A stretch of DNA of 64,000 nucleotides from Bedellia somnulentella (lineage: Eukaryota; Arthropoda; Insecta; Lepidoptera; Bedelliidae). The position numbers were made by a program, and so were the translations under genes. The notes below the pieces were generated by a model, which worked only from the letters and a program-made list of their open reading frames with translations, had not been told where the DNA came from and searched no databases. Below, in pieces: positions 60,501 to 60,954 of the stretch. The number at the start of each line of letters is the position of its first letter. Position 1 is the stretch's first letter. The stretch spans positions 13,607,608 through 13,671,607 of the forward strand of contig OY755191.1 of assembly GCA_963576735.1 (NCBI GenBank), given 5' to 3'.

Positions 60501-60914
60501 TATAATTTTATTTTTTATAATATTTAACTCAGGTTCTTCTGGATTAGCATATTTGTCTTCAGCGTCATTTTTAGCTTTACGGCTTTTCCTTTGATTCTTG
60601 AAATCAAACCCTTGAGCTAATTTACTATCTTTGGGTTCATATTTGCTACTGTAATATTTATTTATATTTACAGTATTAACATTAATACTAACATCACACT
60701 CAACTATCACATTTATCAAACAAACGTATATAATAACGAAGTTTAATATACAAGGTAACATTCTCTTTTTAATCTTGTGTGTTTGAACTTTGTCCACGAA
60801 TTCAGAGTCTGTGACTTCAATCTCTTCAAATCTTCCATTTTCGCCAATTTTAGTCTTGTGTTTAGCATCGAAATTATCTTGTTTTAAAAAGTCATGAGCT
60901 GCTCCTTTTTTCAT
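8994..60914 (-). CDS. Gyc32E: Receptor guanylyl cyclase (natriuretic-peptide-receptor-like, Gyc32E-like), 19 coding exons
   Basis: This plasma-membrane receptor should convert GTP to cGMP on ligand binding. The exons join to 4203 nt, 1400 residues plus TAA, with GT-AG at every junction and no phase conflict. Domain order is: signal segment 53-72, ligand-binding ectodomain about 196-610, transmembrane helix 636-661, kinase-homology domain about 704-960, coiled-coil dimerisation region about 973-1023, cyclase domain about 1030-1209, and tail 1210-1400. The cyclase has both metal aspartates (D1049, D1093), the guanine-selecting pair E1089 and C1161, and N1168/R1172, so it should be active. The kinase-like domain keeps K734 and DFG 845-847 but has HGA where kinases have HRD, so it is a pseudokinase, as in the family. 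Start Met1 is the first in-frame ATG after an upstream TGA; Met52 (60761) is an alternative directly preceding the signal peptide. The Gyc32E assignment rests on remembered similarity; Gyc76C fits less well in the kinase-like region. The ligand is unknown. Confidence 0.93.
9770..9953. mobile_element. MITE, 184 bp with ~50 bp terminal inverted repeats
   Basis: Ends ATTGAAACAAATATTGATTT and its complement (AAATCAATATTTGTTTCAAT); arms to about 9819 and from about 9906. The centre has GCCCGACGTTTCGAAA and CATGGTCACGGGAAGA. TA flanks both ends (9768-9769, 9954-9955), which suggests a Tc1/mariner-type transposase. It sits in the last intron. Confidence 0.85.
9981..10171 (-). CDS. Gyc32E: Exon 18: cyclase domain, C-terminal half
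   Basis: Codes residues 1146-1209. It contains [20 protein letters not shown] and [15 protein letters not shown]1161 selects guanine over adenine, and N1168 and R1172 serve transition-state and ribose contacts. With exons 16 and 17 the active site is complete. Confidence 0.97.
10301..10552 (-). repeat. S1 repeat, near full length
   Basis: Tail CATACATACATACATA on the left, head complement CGACACTACACGGC on the right. Body diverged. Confidence 0.85.
10567..10743 (-). repeat. S1 repeat with internal deletion and clean target duplication
   Basis: Lacks the CCTCAGCCACTTTTGG segment. Flanked by AATATAAGATTTA at 10554-10566 and 10744-10756 (13 bp, perfect), directly beside another S1 copy. Confidence 0.88.
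11259..11545 (+). repeat. S3 SINE in an inverted-repeat arrangement
   Basis: The right part (about 11341-11545, plus) is a full S3: 5' leader, tRNA-like head (11393-11463), GTGTCGAAATTTTTCTTTCC and a 3' end with TAATAATCCCCACATGAGG. The left part (about 11259-11332) is a minus copy of the central segment (GGAAAGAAAAATTTCGACAC, GGCGGGAATCGAACCCGCG). The arms are ~75 bp. Confidence 0.8.
11393..11463 (+). tRNA. tRNA-derived SINE head (pseudo-tRNA), complete cloverleaf
   Basis: Acceptor GACACGG pairs with CTGTGTC (one G-U); D stem GCTC/GAGC; anticodon stem TCGGG/CCCGA; T stem GCGGG/CCCGC. Loop position 33 is C instead of T and the T loop is TTCTATT. It lies inside a repeated element, so a working tRNA gene is unlikely. 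Confidence 0.6.
12580..12623 (+). repeat. LA 3' module, old fragment
   Basis: CAATCGATAGTCTCTGCCTA, then CGGGAACTAGTGGCGTAA: the end of LA with a degraded hairpin and no tail. Confidence 0.6.
13078..13205. repeat. GC-rich patch with short inverted motifs
   Basis: Repeated AAACGGCG, GCCGTAATG and CGCCGCATTAC in both orientations beside an S2 copy. Probably a MITE end; no family recognised. Confidence 0.35.
13269..13450 (+). repeat. S2 SINE, 5'-truncated
   Basis: Begins at the GACAGTGTA hairpin and ends with the S2 3' module (CCCCTTCGGGGATAAACGGC) and GTTTATGTTTATG tail. Confidence 0.88.
14556..14798 (-). repeat. S1 repeat, full length
   Basis: Tail CATACATACATATACTCACG at left; head complement ending ATGACACGGC at right. 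Confidence 0.9.
14848..15207 (-). pseudogene. C-terminal relic of an unassigned retroelement ORF ([13 protein letters not shown] motif)
   Basis: Open for 119 codons on the minus strand. The end [20 protein letters not shown] is a motif I associate with C-termini of retrotransposon proteins, and [15 protein letters not shown] precedes it. A second relic with the same [13 protein letters not shown] lies at 37923-38123. It is GC-richer than the surroundings. The clade is not assigned. Confidence 0.55.
15490..15632 (+). pseudogene. LD: LINE 3' end with GAT tail
   Basis: One frame reads [30 protein letters not shown] with two internal stops, then ATTGATTGATGATGATGAT. This is the usual C-terminus of an RTE-like reverse transcriptase. 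It ends 16 bp from the exon 17 donor. Confidence 0.75.
15648..15822 (-). CDS. Gyc32E: Exon 17: cyclase domain, second metal and guanine site
   Basis: Codes residues 1088-1145 plus one base. [15 protein letters not shown] carries E1089 (guanine recognition) and D1093 (second metal ligand). It ends LRIGVHSG. The donor is followed within 16 bp by an LD LINE relic. Confidence 0.97.
16010..16445 (+). repeat. Possible 3' end of an unidentified retroelement
   Basis: A GC-richer start (GTCGTCCATTACTCTCGAG) grades into AT-rich sequence ending AAATAAATAAATAT. The shape fits a LINE 3' untranslated region; no protein motif seen. Confidence 0.3.
16446..17439. other. Intron 16 interior, no recognised feature
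   Basis: AT-rich, nothing supported. The same holds for 18806-19139. Confidence 0.5.
17440..17803 (-). repeat. S2 SINE, full length
   Basis: On the minus strand it runs from AGCGACATGATAGTCCAGTG (box A-like) through GTGAGTTCCAATCCTGGG (box B-like) and the GACAGTGTA hairpin to GGCGTGAACGTTTATGTTAT. Nearly identical to the copy at 48003-48387, so both are young. Confidence 0.92.
17922..18235 (+). pseudogene. LA: truncated LINE with intact C-terminal reading frame
   Basis: Codes from [18 protein letters not shown] through [20 protein letters not shown] to [12 protein letters not shown] and its stop, then the 3' module and TATG tail. The duplication TATTTGTATATTA is at 17909-17921 and 18236-18248. 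About 20 nt at the 5' junction do not match LA. Confidence 0.85.
18262..18805 (+). pseudogene. LF: LINE 3' end with (AATA)n tail
   Basis: A C-terminal reverse-transcriptase-like stretch ([32 protein letters not shown]) is followed by an AT-rich trailer ending AATAAATAAATAAATAAATA at 18780-18803. CR1/jockey-like by its shape. Confidence 0.6.
19140..19255 (+). repeat. LA 3' end, old relic
   Basis: AAATAAAGAGCATGTACG, AGGAAAGCAAGGGAGTTTGT, TTTCTGCCCCCCCAGTGG and AACGTGAGTATGAG follow the LA order with many changes. Confidence 0.6.
19321..19513 (-). CDS. Gyc32E: Exon 16: cyclase domain, first metal site
   Basis: Codes residues 1023-1087. It contains [14 protein letters not shown] with the metal-binding D1049, and ends ...ENYDVYK at the conserved junction before VETIGDAY. 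Confidence 0.97.
19847..19996 (-). CDS. Gyc32E: Exon 15: dimerisation coiled coil
   Basis: Codes residues 973-1022 plus two bases: [20 protein letters not shown], then [16 protein letters not shown], the signalling helix that couples the kinase-like domain to the cyclase dimer in this family. Confidence 0.96.
20443..20605 (-). CDS. Gyc32E: Exon 14: end of kinase-homology domain
   Basis: Codes residues 919-972 plus two bases. It carries [18 protein letters not shown], the conserved Arg-containing C-lobe motif of kinase folds, then [10 protein letters not shown] leading into the coiled coil. It is strongly GC-rich compared with its introns. Confidence 0.96.
20756..20914 (-). CDS. Gyc32E: Exon 13: kinase-homology domain, C lobe
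   Basis: Codes residues 866-918 plus one base. It contains [17 protein letters not shown] (the APE motif) and [17 protein letters not shown]. Phase matches exons 12 and 14. Confidence 0.96.
21189..21348 (-). CDS. Gyc32E: Exon 12: kinase-homology domain, catalytic-loop region
   Basis: Codes residues 813-865 plus one base. The catalytic-loop position reads SHGALKSSN: the HRD aspartate is replaced, so phosphotransfer is not expected. DFG is intact at 845-847 ([10 protein letters not shown]). Confidence 0.96.
21711..22037 (-). CDS. Gyc32E: Exon 11: kinase-homology domain, N lobe
   Basis: Codes residues 704-812. It carries VAIKK with the ATP-site lysine K734, then [20 protein letters not shown], the [12 protein letters not shown] hinge and [15 protein letters not shown]. 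The glycine loop is degenerate, as expected for a receptor-cyclase pseudokinase. Confidence 0.96.
22038..23037. other. Intron 10, exon-proximal part, no recognised feature
   Basis: Nothing supported. In the same intron 23287-23793, 23895-24182, 24638-25414 and 25691-26509 are also blank or only weakly repeat-like. Confidence 0.5.
23038..23286 (+). repeat. S1 repeat, full length
   Basis: Sense copy: head GCTGTGTAGTGTCGGCTTAG, box B-like GGTTGGAGACCC, 3' hairpin CCCCTTCAAGGC, GTGAGTATATG, TATG tail. Confidence 0.92.
23794..23894 (+). repeat. S1 deletion derivative (~100 bp)
   Basis: Head-like CTTAGAACAGCACTAAGCCA and CTTCCTGCGGGTGTC are joined to AACTTCCAAAAGTGG and AGTGAGTATATGTA; the middle is missing. 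Confidence 0.6.
24183..24232 (-). repeat. S3 SINE, 3' end fragment
   Basis: CTTTTTGTTCATGAAAACCT and CATGTGGGGATTATTACT are the complement of the S3 3' end at 11500-11545. Confidence 0.75.
24271..24637 (-). repeat. S2 SINE, full length
   Basis: Same extent as the 17440 copy, from the GACATGATAGTCCAGTGG head (right) to the TATGTTATG tail (left), with a few substitutions. Confidence 0.92.
25415..25520 (+). repeat. Dispersed repeat fragment (TTTGTCTGTGATCAATAGAA type)
   Basis: TTTGTCTGTGATCAATAG and CCACAGGACGGACTTTAAAA resemble a motif common in lepidopteran repeats. Recognition is from memory only. Confidence 0.3.
25631..25690 (+). repeat. S1 3' end fragment
   Basis: AGTTCTGAAGCTCTGGTTAC, a degraded hairpin, then GTATGTGTATGTAT. 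Confidence 0.6.
26510..26754 (-). repeat. S1 repeat, full length, 32 bp from exon 10
   Basis: Tail at left, head complement CCGACACTACACAGC at right. It ends at 26754 while the exon 10 donor GT is at 26786-26785. Confidence 0.9.
26787..26910 (-). CDS. Gyc32E: Exon 10: cytosolic juxtamembrane region
   Basis: Codes residues 662-703: [20 protein letters not shown], then the Ser/Arg-rich [14 protein letters not shown], likely the phosphorylated juxtamembrane/glycine-loop region of the kinase-like domain. An S1 repeat begins 30 bp beyond its donor. Confidence 0.92.
27130..27505 (+). pseudogene. LA: old degenerate LINE relic
   Basis: Recognisable in order: GAAGAGTTTGTGTACCTG, GTAATTCGGTAGATAGAGCA, ATTGTTAAAAAGATAGAAAA, AGATGGTTTGGGCACAT, GATAGTAAATTGGTAAAAGA. 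The reading frame is lost. Confidence 0.7.
27704..27785 (-). CDS. Gyc32E: Exon 9: transmembrane helix
   Basis: Codes residues 635-661 plus two bases. It is almost entirely the membrane span ([20 protein letters not shown] then LSVFIY). The split codon with exon 10 makes the first cytosolic Arg, giving the family pattern [11 protein letters not shown]. Confidence 0.95.
27786..29118. other. Intron 8
   Basis: Holds only the S2 scrap at 28373-28420. GTGAGAGCAAACATC and GATGTTTGCTCTCAC near 28130-28160 form a 15 bp perfect hairpin, possibly an S2 trace. Confidence 0.45.
28373..28420 (+). repeat. S2 3' module fragment
   Basis: AGAAGTACTTGTACCTCTAC, TTCGGGGATATAAGGCGTGA: the end of S2 without tail. 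Confidence 0.6.
29119..29257 (-). CDS. Gyc32E: Exon 8: juxtamembrane ectodomain
   Basis: Codes residues 589-634 plus one base. It is GC-rich relative to its surroundings and carries a Pro-rich stretch and [11 protein letters not shown], the extracellular juxtamembrane cysteines. Reading past donor GTAAG gives a hydrophobic stretch that is intron; the true transmembrane helix is in exon 9. Confidence 0.93.
29745..29880 (+). repeat. Possible LINE 3' end with duplicated AATAAAGATATTTT
   Basis: GCGGGGTACCCAGTTTGAC, then CTGTTTGAATGCTCTGTATT, then two copies of AATAAAGATATTTTA. Shape of a retroelement 3' end; no protein evidence. Confidence 0.35.
30134..30370 (-). repeat. S1 repeat, near full length
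   Basis: From CATATACTCACGGC to the head complement CCGACACTAAACAGC; short tail. Confidence 0.88.
30401..30600 (-). repeat. S1 repeat, second subfamily, internal deletion
   Basis: Carries second-subfamily diagnostics (GGCCATAAATCCCAAAAAGG, GACATCCGTAGGTAGAAAGG) and lacks the segment between CAGCCACATTTGG and GATGGGTC. Only 30 bp from the previous S1. Confidence 0.82.
31093..31330 (+). repeat. S1 repeat, full length, no TATG tail
   Basis: From GCTGTGTAGTGTCGGC to GTGAGTATATGTAAAG. Confidence 0.9.
31331..32495. other. Intron 7 interior, no recognised feature
   Basis: Nothing supported apart from CGGTATGCAAATTT near 31696, which resembles the palindrome end at 361. 30601-31092 is also blank. 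Confidence 0.45.
32496..32747 (+). repeat. S1 repeat, full length
   Basis: A good family example. Head GCTGTGTAGTGTCGGCTTAG (box A-like TCGGCTTAGAA), GTAAGAGGCGACTAACGG, TTTTTGGGCGATGCGGTTGG (box B-like GGTTGGAGACCC), AAAAGTGGCTGTGG, 3' hairpin region CCCCTTTCTTAGGAT, GTGAGTATATG, TATG tail. No ORF. The Pol III boxes are only loose matches, so SINE status is an inference from length, tail and target duplications. Confidence 0.9.
32845..32935 (-). repeat. S2 3' end, old fragment
   Basis: CTTCACGCTCTCAATCTCTG, GGCAGAGGCACCAATGATTC, AACATCAAGTGACATTATT match S2 in reverse. Confidence 0.55.
32972..33063 (-). CDS. Gyc32E: Exon 7: ligand-binding domain
   Basis: Codes residues 558-588 ([20 protein letters not shown]...), the beta hairpin that ends the ligand domain in this family. 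Acceptor CAG is at 33066-33064; donor GTAAGC starts at 32971. Phase matches both neighbours. Confidence 0.93.
33318..33448 (-). repeat. S1 repeat, old degenerate copy near exon 6
   Basis: AAATAAAGGATCATTGGTAA, CTCCAACCACATCGCC, CAGTTGCCTCTTACCTGCGG keep S1 order. Confidence 0.55.
33537..33735 (-). CDS. Gyc32E: Exon 6: ligand-binding domain
   Basis: Codes residues 492-557 plus one base ([18 protein letters not shown]...). It contains the [18 protein letters not shown] helix typical of the membrane-proximal lobe and the motif TFQG at the donor. Three sequons (NYT, NDT, NRT). Confidence 0.95.
33736..35234. other. Intron 5, no recognised feature
   Basis: 1.5 kb of AT-rich sequence without a recognised repeat; the cleanest large intron of the gene. 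Confidence 0.5.
35235..35382 (-). CDS. Gyc32E: Exon 5: ligand-binding domain
   Basis: Codes residues 442-491. It contains [20 protein letters not shown] and ends ...YIKFSDK at donor GTAAG. The acceptor GGCAG gives the only frame that stays open. Confidence 0.9.
35690..36640 (-). pseudogene. LE: jockey-like LINE relic (reverse transcriptase)
   Basis: Minus-strand pieces: [20 protein letters not shown] near 36440-36375, then [40 protein letters not shown] and ALRSF, with many stops and frameshifts. The region above 36445 weakly matches the palm upstream of PQG. The YADD box is not visible. The LINE type is inferred. Confidence 0.65.
36641..37370. other. Intron 4 interior
   Basis: Starts with a GAAA-rich tract (36652-36680). 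A GC-richer stretch at 36900-37040 is open on the minus strand for 65 codons ([20 protein letters not shown]) and unrecognised. Confidence 0.35.
37371..37440. repeat. Tandem duplication of ~35 bp
   Basis: CTTTTTTGAACACGCAATTT and CTTTTCTTGAACACGCAATT, each followed by CTMACCTAACTT. Confidence 0.75.
37735..37849 (-). CDS. Gyc32E: Exon 4: ligand-binding domain
   Basis: Codes residues 404-441 plus two bases. It carries the conserved [20 protein letters not shown] and [12 protein letters not shown] strand pair of natriuretic-peptide-type receptors. Acceptor CAG is at 37852-37850; donor GTGAGTG starts at 37734. Confidence 0.95.
37923..38123 (+). pseudogene. Second [13 protein letters not shown] retroelement relic
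   Basis: Reads [31 protein letters not shown] and ends FD-stop. Same C-terminal motif as 14848-15207, opposite strand. Starts ~75 bp from exon 4. Confidence 0.55.
38803..38992 (+). repeat. S1 repeat, 5'-truncated
   Basis: Begins at GGGTATTGGGGCTTTTTATT and ends with five TATG units. Confidence 0.88.
39055..39360. repeat. Tandem repeat, 123 bp unit, ~2.5 copies
   Basis: Units start with ATGAGTGAGAC at 39055, 39178 and 39301. The first two are almost identical; the third stops after the GCGCTCTAACG segment. Each unit has a GC-richer half and an AATAAA-rich half. 123 is a multiple of three, so short ORFs cross it, but no gene is recognised. Confidence 0.93.
39438..39519 (-). repeat. S2 3' end, old fragment
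   Basis: GTTCACGCCGTAAATCC, TCTGAACATTAAGTGACATT, GTCACCTGATTTTAG in S2 reverse order. Confidence 0.55.
39719..39841. mobile_element. MITE-like inverted repeat with GC-rich 20 bp ends
   Basis: CACTGAGCCCGCCGGGCC at left, GGGGCCCAGCGGGCTCAGTG at right, spacer ~80 bp. No clear target duplication. Confidence 0.55.
39925..40020 (-). repeat. LD: LINE 3' end with GAT tail
   Basis: ATCATCATCATTCAGCCAAT and AGACGTCCACTACTGGACCT are the reverse of the LD end at 15600-15632. Confidence 0.7.
40060..40265 (-). promoter_or_regulatory. Cluster of three CCAAT boxes with a duplicated 18 bp motif (promoter-like, unassigned)
   Basis: On the minus strand GCGCTGTGATTGG occurs twice (about 40200-40188 and 40135-40123), with GGCCAATCAG between, and a CGCGCGC element upstream. 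No gene starts nearby; it may be the 5' part of a mobile element. Confidence 0.35.
40397..40500. repeat. S3 SINE fragments in inverted arrangement
   Basis: Left: the complement of the S3 3' end (CTTTTTGTTCATGAAAACCT). Right: plus-strand GGTGTCGAAATTTTTCTTTC and its trailer. Echoes the layout at 11259-11545. Confidence 0.65.
40598..40815 (-). pseudogene. LA: old 3' relic
   Basis: TTAGTTCTCGTTGGGTTAGG, CAGAGACTATCGATACTGG, GGTCGTTCTCTTCTGACATC follow LA in reverse. Confidence 0.65.
40816..42212. other. Intron 3 interior, no recognised feature
   Basis: AT-rich; nothing supported. 38124-38802 and 42521-43491 are equally blank. Confidence 0.5.
42213..42520 (-). pseudogene. LA: truncated LINE with open C-terminal frame
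   Basis: 91 codons from [17 protein letters not shown] to SAYPNGN and stop, no breaks, then the 3' module and TATG tail. A young copy; the rest of the ORF is missing. Confidence 0.88.
43492..43708 (-). CDS. Gyc32E: Exon 3: ligand-binding domain
   Basis: Codes residues 332-403 plus one base ([15 protein letters not shown]...KKSSR). It supplies the stretch expected between the hinge of the first lobe and the VVLCA strand of the second lobe. It lies 13 kb from exon 2 and was found because exons 2 and 4 do not join in phase without it. Donor GTAAGTA starts at 43491. One sequon (NLT). Confidence 0.92.
43777..44025 (-). repeat. S1 repeat, full length with target duplication
   Basis: Flanked by TGTGTAAGTA at 43767-43776 and 44026-44035 (10 bp, perfect). 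It lies 69 bp from exon 3. Confidence 0.93.
44102..44276 (-). repeat. S1 repeat, second subfamily, 5'-truncated
   Basis: ACGGCCATAAATCCTGAAAA, GATAGGGGACAGGACGATAG, CTGCATCGCCCAAAAATCAC, stopping before the head. Confidence 0.75.
44594..44640 (-). repeat. LA 3' module fragment
   Basis: GTTCCCATTGGGGTTGGCAG and AGACTATTCCTACTTTGTAC, beside an S2 copy of the same orientation. Confidence 0.6.
44655..44947 (-). repeat. S2 SINE, diverged, nearly complete
   Basis: From the 3' module (CGTTCACGCCGTATATCCCG) to the tRNA-like head (GTCCTACCCACTGAGC). The central hairpin is deleted. Confidence 0.8.
45640..45816 (+). mobile_element. 177 bp GC-rich insertion with 14 bp target duplication
   Basis: GTGCGCTGTCTCAT occurs at 45626-45639 and 45817-45830, perfect. 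The insert is very GC-rich (CTCGGGGGGGAACGTCCCCC) and ends GATTAGCCACTAAGGAGG. The duplication length fits target-primed retrotransposition of a truncated LINE or a SINE. No family recognised; the 61-codon ORF is probably incidental. Confidence 0.75.
45831..47300. other. Intron 2 interior, no recognised feature
   Basis: 1.5 kb without a recognised repeat. 44948-45625, 49061-49530 and 50218-50607 in the same intron are also blank. Confidence 0.5.
47301..47467 (+). repeat. S1 repeat, second subfamily, 3'-truncated
   Basis: Head GTGTGTAGTGCTGG through CCCCTATCAACTTC, then directly joined to an LA relic. Confidence 0.8.
47469..47640 (-). pseudogene. LA: old 3' relic
   Basis: GATCCTGGCAAACATCTCGA, CATCAATCTTTTATTACATG, AAATGCGTCCTCTGTGGTCA follow LA in reverse. 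Confidence 0.7.
48003..48387 (+). repeat. S2 SINE, full length with 17 bp target duplication
   Basis: Flanked by TATATTTTAACATACAT at 47986-48002 and 48388-48404. Head GACATGATAGTCCAGTGG (box A-like), GTGAGTTCCAATCCTGGG (box B-like), central hairpin, 3' module CCCCTTCGGGGATAAACGGC, then GTTTATGTTATGTTAT. The insertion split the tail of the S1 copy that starts at 48399. Confidence 0.95.
48399..48546 (-). repeat. S1 repeat, second subfamily, partial
   Basis: ATAAATCCCCAAAAAGGGGA, CAGAGCTTCAGAGCTGG, GATGGACCTCCAAATGCAAG. The 5' head is missing. Confidence 0.75.
48598..48694 (+). repeat. LA internal fragment, degenerate
   Basis: AATATCAGTAGAGGACGACC, ACACATTTAGACAAAATAAA, GAATGTGCTTAAAAAACTC. 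Confidence 0.65.
48940..49060 (-). repeat. S2 SINE, 5' (tRNA-like) part only
   Basis: From AACCATGATAAATTAACTAC to GTATTCTACCCACTGAGCTA; the 3' half is absent, which is unusual for a retroposed SINE. Confidence 0.75.
49531..49776 (-). repeat. S1 repeat, full length
   Basis: Tail ACATACATACATATACTC to head complement GCCGGCACTACACAGC. Confidence 0.92.
50003..50217 (+). repeat. S1 repeat, second subfamily, head missing
   Basis: CTTTCTACCCACGGGTGTCA to CCGTGAGTTTATGTATGTAT; the GGGATTTATGG part of the 3' hairpin is deleted. Confidence 0.82.
50608..50672 (-). repeat. LA 3' module fragment
   Basis: CATCACGCCATTACCTTCTA, GATAGGCAGTGACTATCAAT, TGCCACTTTGTAGC. Confidence 0.6.
50706..50825 (+). repeat. 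S1 repeat, 3' half
   Basis: GACCCATTACCAATAACCTT to CCCCTTCTAGGGATTTATAT. Confidence 0.75.
51122..51352 (-). pseudogene. LA: truncated LINE 3' end
   Basis: CATATACTCACGCTATTAGT through GGCCTCCGAGGTCGTCCTCT; frame broken in several places. Confidence 0.8.
51389..51629 (-). repeat. S1 repeat, full length with target duplication
   Basis: TACTTCAAAAGT at 51372-51383 and 51632-51643 (12 bp) flanks it, leaving a few extra bases at each end. Confidence 0.9.
51688..51770 (-). repeat. S1 repeat, second subfamily, 5' part
   Basis: ATAGCCACATACTCCTAGTG, ACACCCGTGGGTACGAAGGG, CTAAGCCGGCACTACAGGGC. Confidence 0.75.
51801..52124 (-). pseudogene. LA: truncated LINE with 15 bp target duplication
   Basis: GTGTTGATATTTTAT at 51786-51800 and 52125-52139. 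Codes the last ~95 residues, with a frameshift near 52000 (CTCTTCAAACATTACC). Confidence 0.9.
52140..52479. other. Intron 2, no recognised feature
   Basis: Nothing supported. 52986-53235, 55431-55971 and 56261-56733 likewise. Confidence 0.5.
52480..52525 (-). repeat. S1 5' end fragment
   Basis: ACACCCACGGGAAGAAACAC, GCTATTCTAAGCCGACAC; interrupted here by the S2 insertion that follows. Confidence 0.65.
52537..52676 (-). repeat. S2 SINE, 5'-truncated, 11 bp target duplication
   Basis: ACACTACAATA at 52526-52536 and 52677-52687. Carries the 3' module (CGTTCACGCCGAATATCTCC) up to GTGTACTCAC, so truncation happened on insertion, LINE-fashion. Confidence 0.9.
52768..52985 (+). pseudogene. LA: truncated LINE 3' end
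   Basis: [17 protein letters not shown] start through [12 protein letters not shown] and stop, 3' module, TATG tail. Little diverged. Confidence 0.85.
53236..53302 (+). repeat. S1 repeat, second subfamily, 5' head fragment
   Basis: TGCCGTGCAGTGCCGGCTTA to CATAAGAGGTGACTA, then abruptly LC sequence. Confidence 0.75.
53303..54095 (+). pseudogene. LC: I-like LINE relic, post-RT region and RNase H (left part)
   Basis: Frames show [48 protein letters not shown], then an RNase H domain: FTDASKSS (Asp), [23 protein letters not shown] (Glu), FSDN (Asp). Stops lie near 53431, 53455 and 53652. RNase H after RT points to the I, R1 or LOA group. Interrupted by the mariner at 54098. Confidence 0.8.
54098..55285 (-). 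mobile_element. Mariner transposon (1188 bp) inserted in LC
   Basis: Terminal inverted repeats start CGAGGGGCATGCCAAAAG (left) and CAAGGGGCGTTCAAATAG (right, read inward), about 32 bp with several mismatches. The TA target is duplicated at 54096-54097 and 55286-55287. The inside is a broken mariner transposase. Confidence 0.93.
54143..55101 (-). pseudogene. Mariner transposase, inactivated
   Basis: Starts [20 protein letters not shown]. It has helix-turn-helix-like segments ([35 protein letters not shown]) and the three acidic residues of the DDD triad in [23 protein letters not shown] and [10 protein letters not shown]. Stop codons interrupt it after GLKP, after GCLED and after QSTV, and a frameshift lies between HDNAALH and YPDLAP. 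Length is near the usual ~345 residues. No longer able to move itself. Confidence 0.92.
55288..55430 (+). pseudogene. LC: RNase H region (right part)
   Basis: The reading frame broken at 54095 resumes exactly after the duplicated TA with [20 protein letters not shown], the helix after the third RNase H aspartate. It fades after about 55400. Confidence 0.78.
55981..56251 (+). repeat. S1 repeat with duplicated 5' head and target duplication
   Basis: The head occurs twice in tandem (55980-56001 and 56002-56023). GATACCATT flanks the element at 55972-55980 and 56252-56260, so the double head was part of the inserted copy. Confidence 0.9.
56734..56927 (-). CDS. Gyc32E: Exon 2: ligand-binding domain
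   Basis: Codes residues 267-331 in phase with exon 1 (the split codon gives Asp). It carries the family hallmark [17 protein letters not shown] and then [15 protein letters not shown], the core of the ANF-receptor ligand fold. It ends ...IRKVFE before GTGAG at 56733-56729. Confidence 0.95.
56928..57523. other. Intron 1, exon 2-proximal part
   Basis: Nothing clear; CATTTTTGGAAGTTAAGAGA near 57050 may be an S1 scrap. 57808-58139 and 59841-60115 are blank. Confidence 0.4.
57524..57690 (+). repeat. S1 repeat with internal deletion
   Basis: GCTGTATAGTGCGGCTTAG to CCCTTTCTAGGTATGTATAG; lacks the box B-like part. Its tail meets the tail of the next LA copy. Confidence 0.8.
57691..57807 (-). repeat. 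LA 3' end, short truncated copy
   Basis: TACATACATACATGCATATA, the 3' module (TTCCCATTGGGGTAGGCAG) and ~70 bp of coding end. Tail-to-tail with an S1. Confidence 0.82.
58150..58406 (-). repeat. S1 repeat, full length with target duplication
   Basis: TTTGTTGCCA at 58140-58149 and 58407-58416 (10 bp). Confidence 0.92.
58452..58658 (+). repeat. S1 repeat, second subfamily, deleted
   Basis: GCTACCCCATTTCTTTCCAT to CCCCTTTTTGGGATTTATGG; box B-like region and centre shortened. Confidence 0.8.
58722..58912 (-). repeat. S1 repeat, old degenerate copy
   Basis: ACTCACGACTATATAATCC, AACCACTTTTAGAATC, GTGCTGTTCTAAGCCAACAT. Confidence 0.65.
59042..59181. mobile_element. Palindromic MITE-like element, 140 bp, arms ~60 bp
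   Basis: ACGTCCGATTTCTGAATTGA at left, TCAATTCAGAAATCGGGCGT at right; the arms also share ACGAYACTTAA and GTATTC. Spacer ~20 bp. Confidence 0.8.
59230..59344 (+). repeat. S1 repeat, second subfamily, 3' half
   Basis: ACCATCTTGTCCCTTATCAA to GGCCGTGAGTATACGTGCGT. Confidence 0.8.
59584..59840 (+). repeat. S1 repeat with duplicated 5' head
   Basis: TCGTAGTTTCGGCTTAGAA is followed at 59604 by a second head TGCTGTGTAGTGTCGGTTCA. Body diverged; ends GCCGTGAGTATACA. Confidence 0.85.
60116..60914 (-). CDS. Gyc32E: Exon 1: start, signal segment, start of ligand-binding domain
   Basis: Codes residues 1-266 plus one base; donor GTAAG at 60115-60111. Residues 1-51 are charged and hydrophilic. A hydrophobic segment follows Met52 ([20 protein letters not shown]), a good signal peptide or signal anchor. 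Residues 75-195 are a polar, low-complexity linker with one N-glycosylation sequon (NIT). The periplasmic-binding-protein-type ligand domain begins at about 196 ([10 protein letters not shown]) and includes a Cys at about 247 (YRDTRC). The start is the only ambiguous point: Met1 or Met52 (60761). Confidence 0.9.
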
Positions 60915-60919
60915 TTTAT

Positions 60920-60954
60920 TTAGTTTTGAATCATTTTGCTTTGTTGTTTTGCAT
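60920..60954 (-). promoter_or_regulatory. Two tiny upstream ORFs in the leader
   Basis: Minus strand: an ATG at 60954 opens a 7-codon ORF (MQNNKAK) ending at 60931. Its TGA overlaps a second ATG (60934) opening a 4-codon ORF (MIQN) ending at 60920, only 5 nt before Met1. They matter only if the transcript starts upstream of 60954, which cannot be seen here. Confidence 0.45.

Noticed and set aside
8994..60914. Assignment to Gyc76C
   Set aside because: The kinase-like region and the ectodomain motif [17 protein letters not shown] fit the natriuretic-receptor/Gyc32E type better as I remember them; not verified by search.
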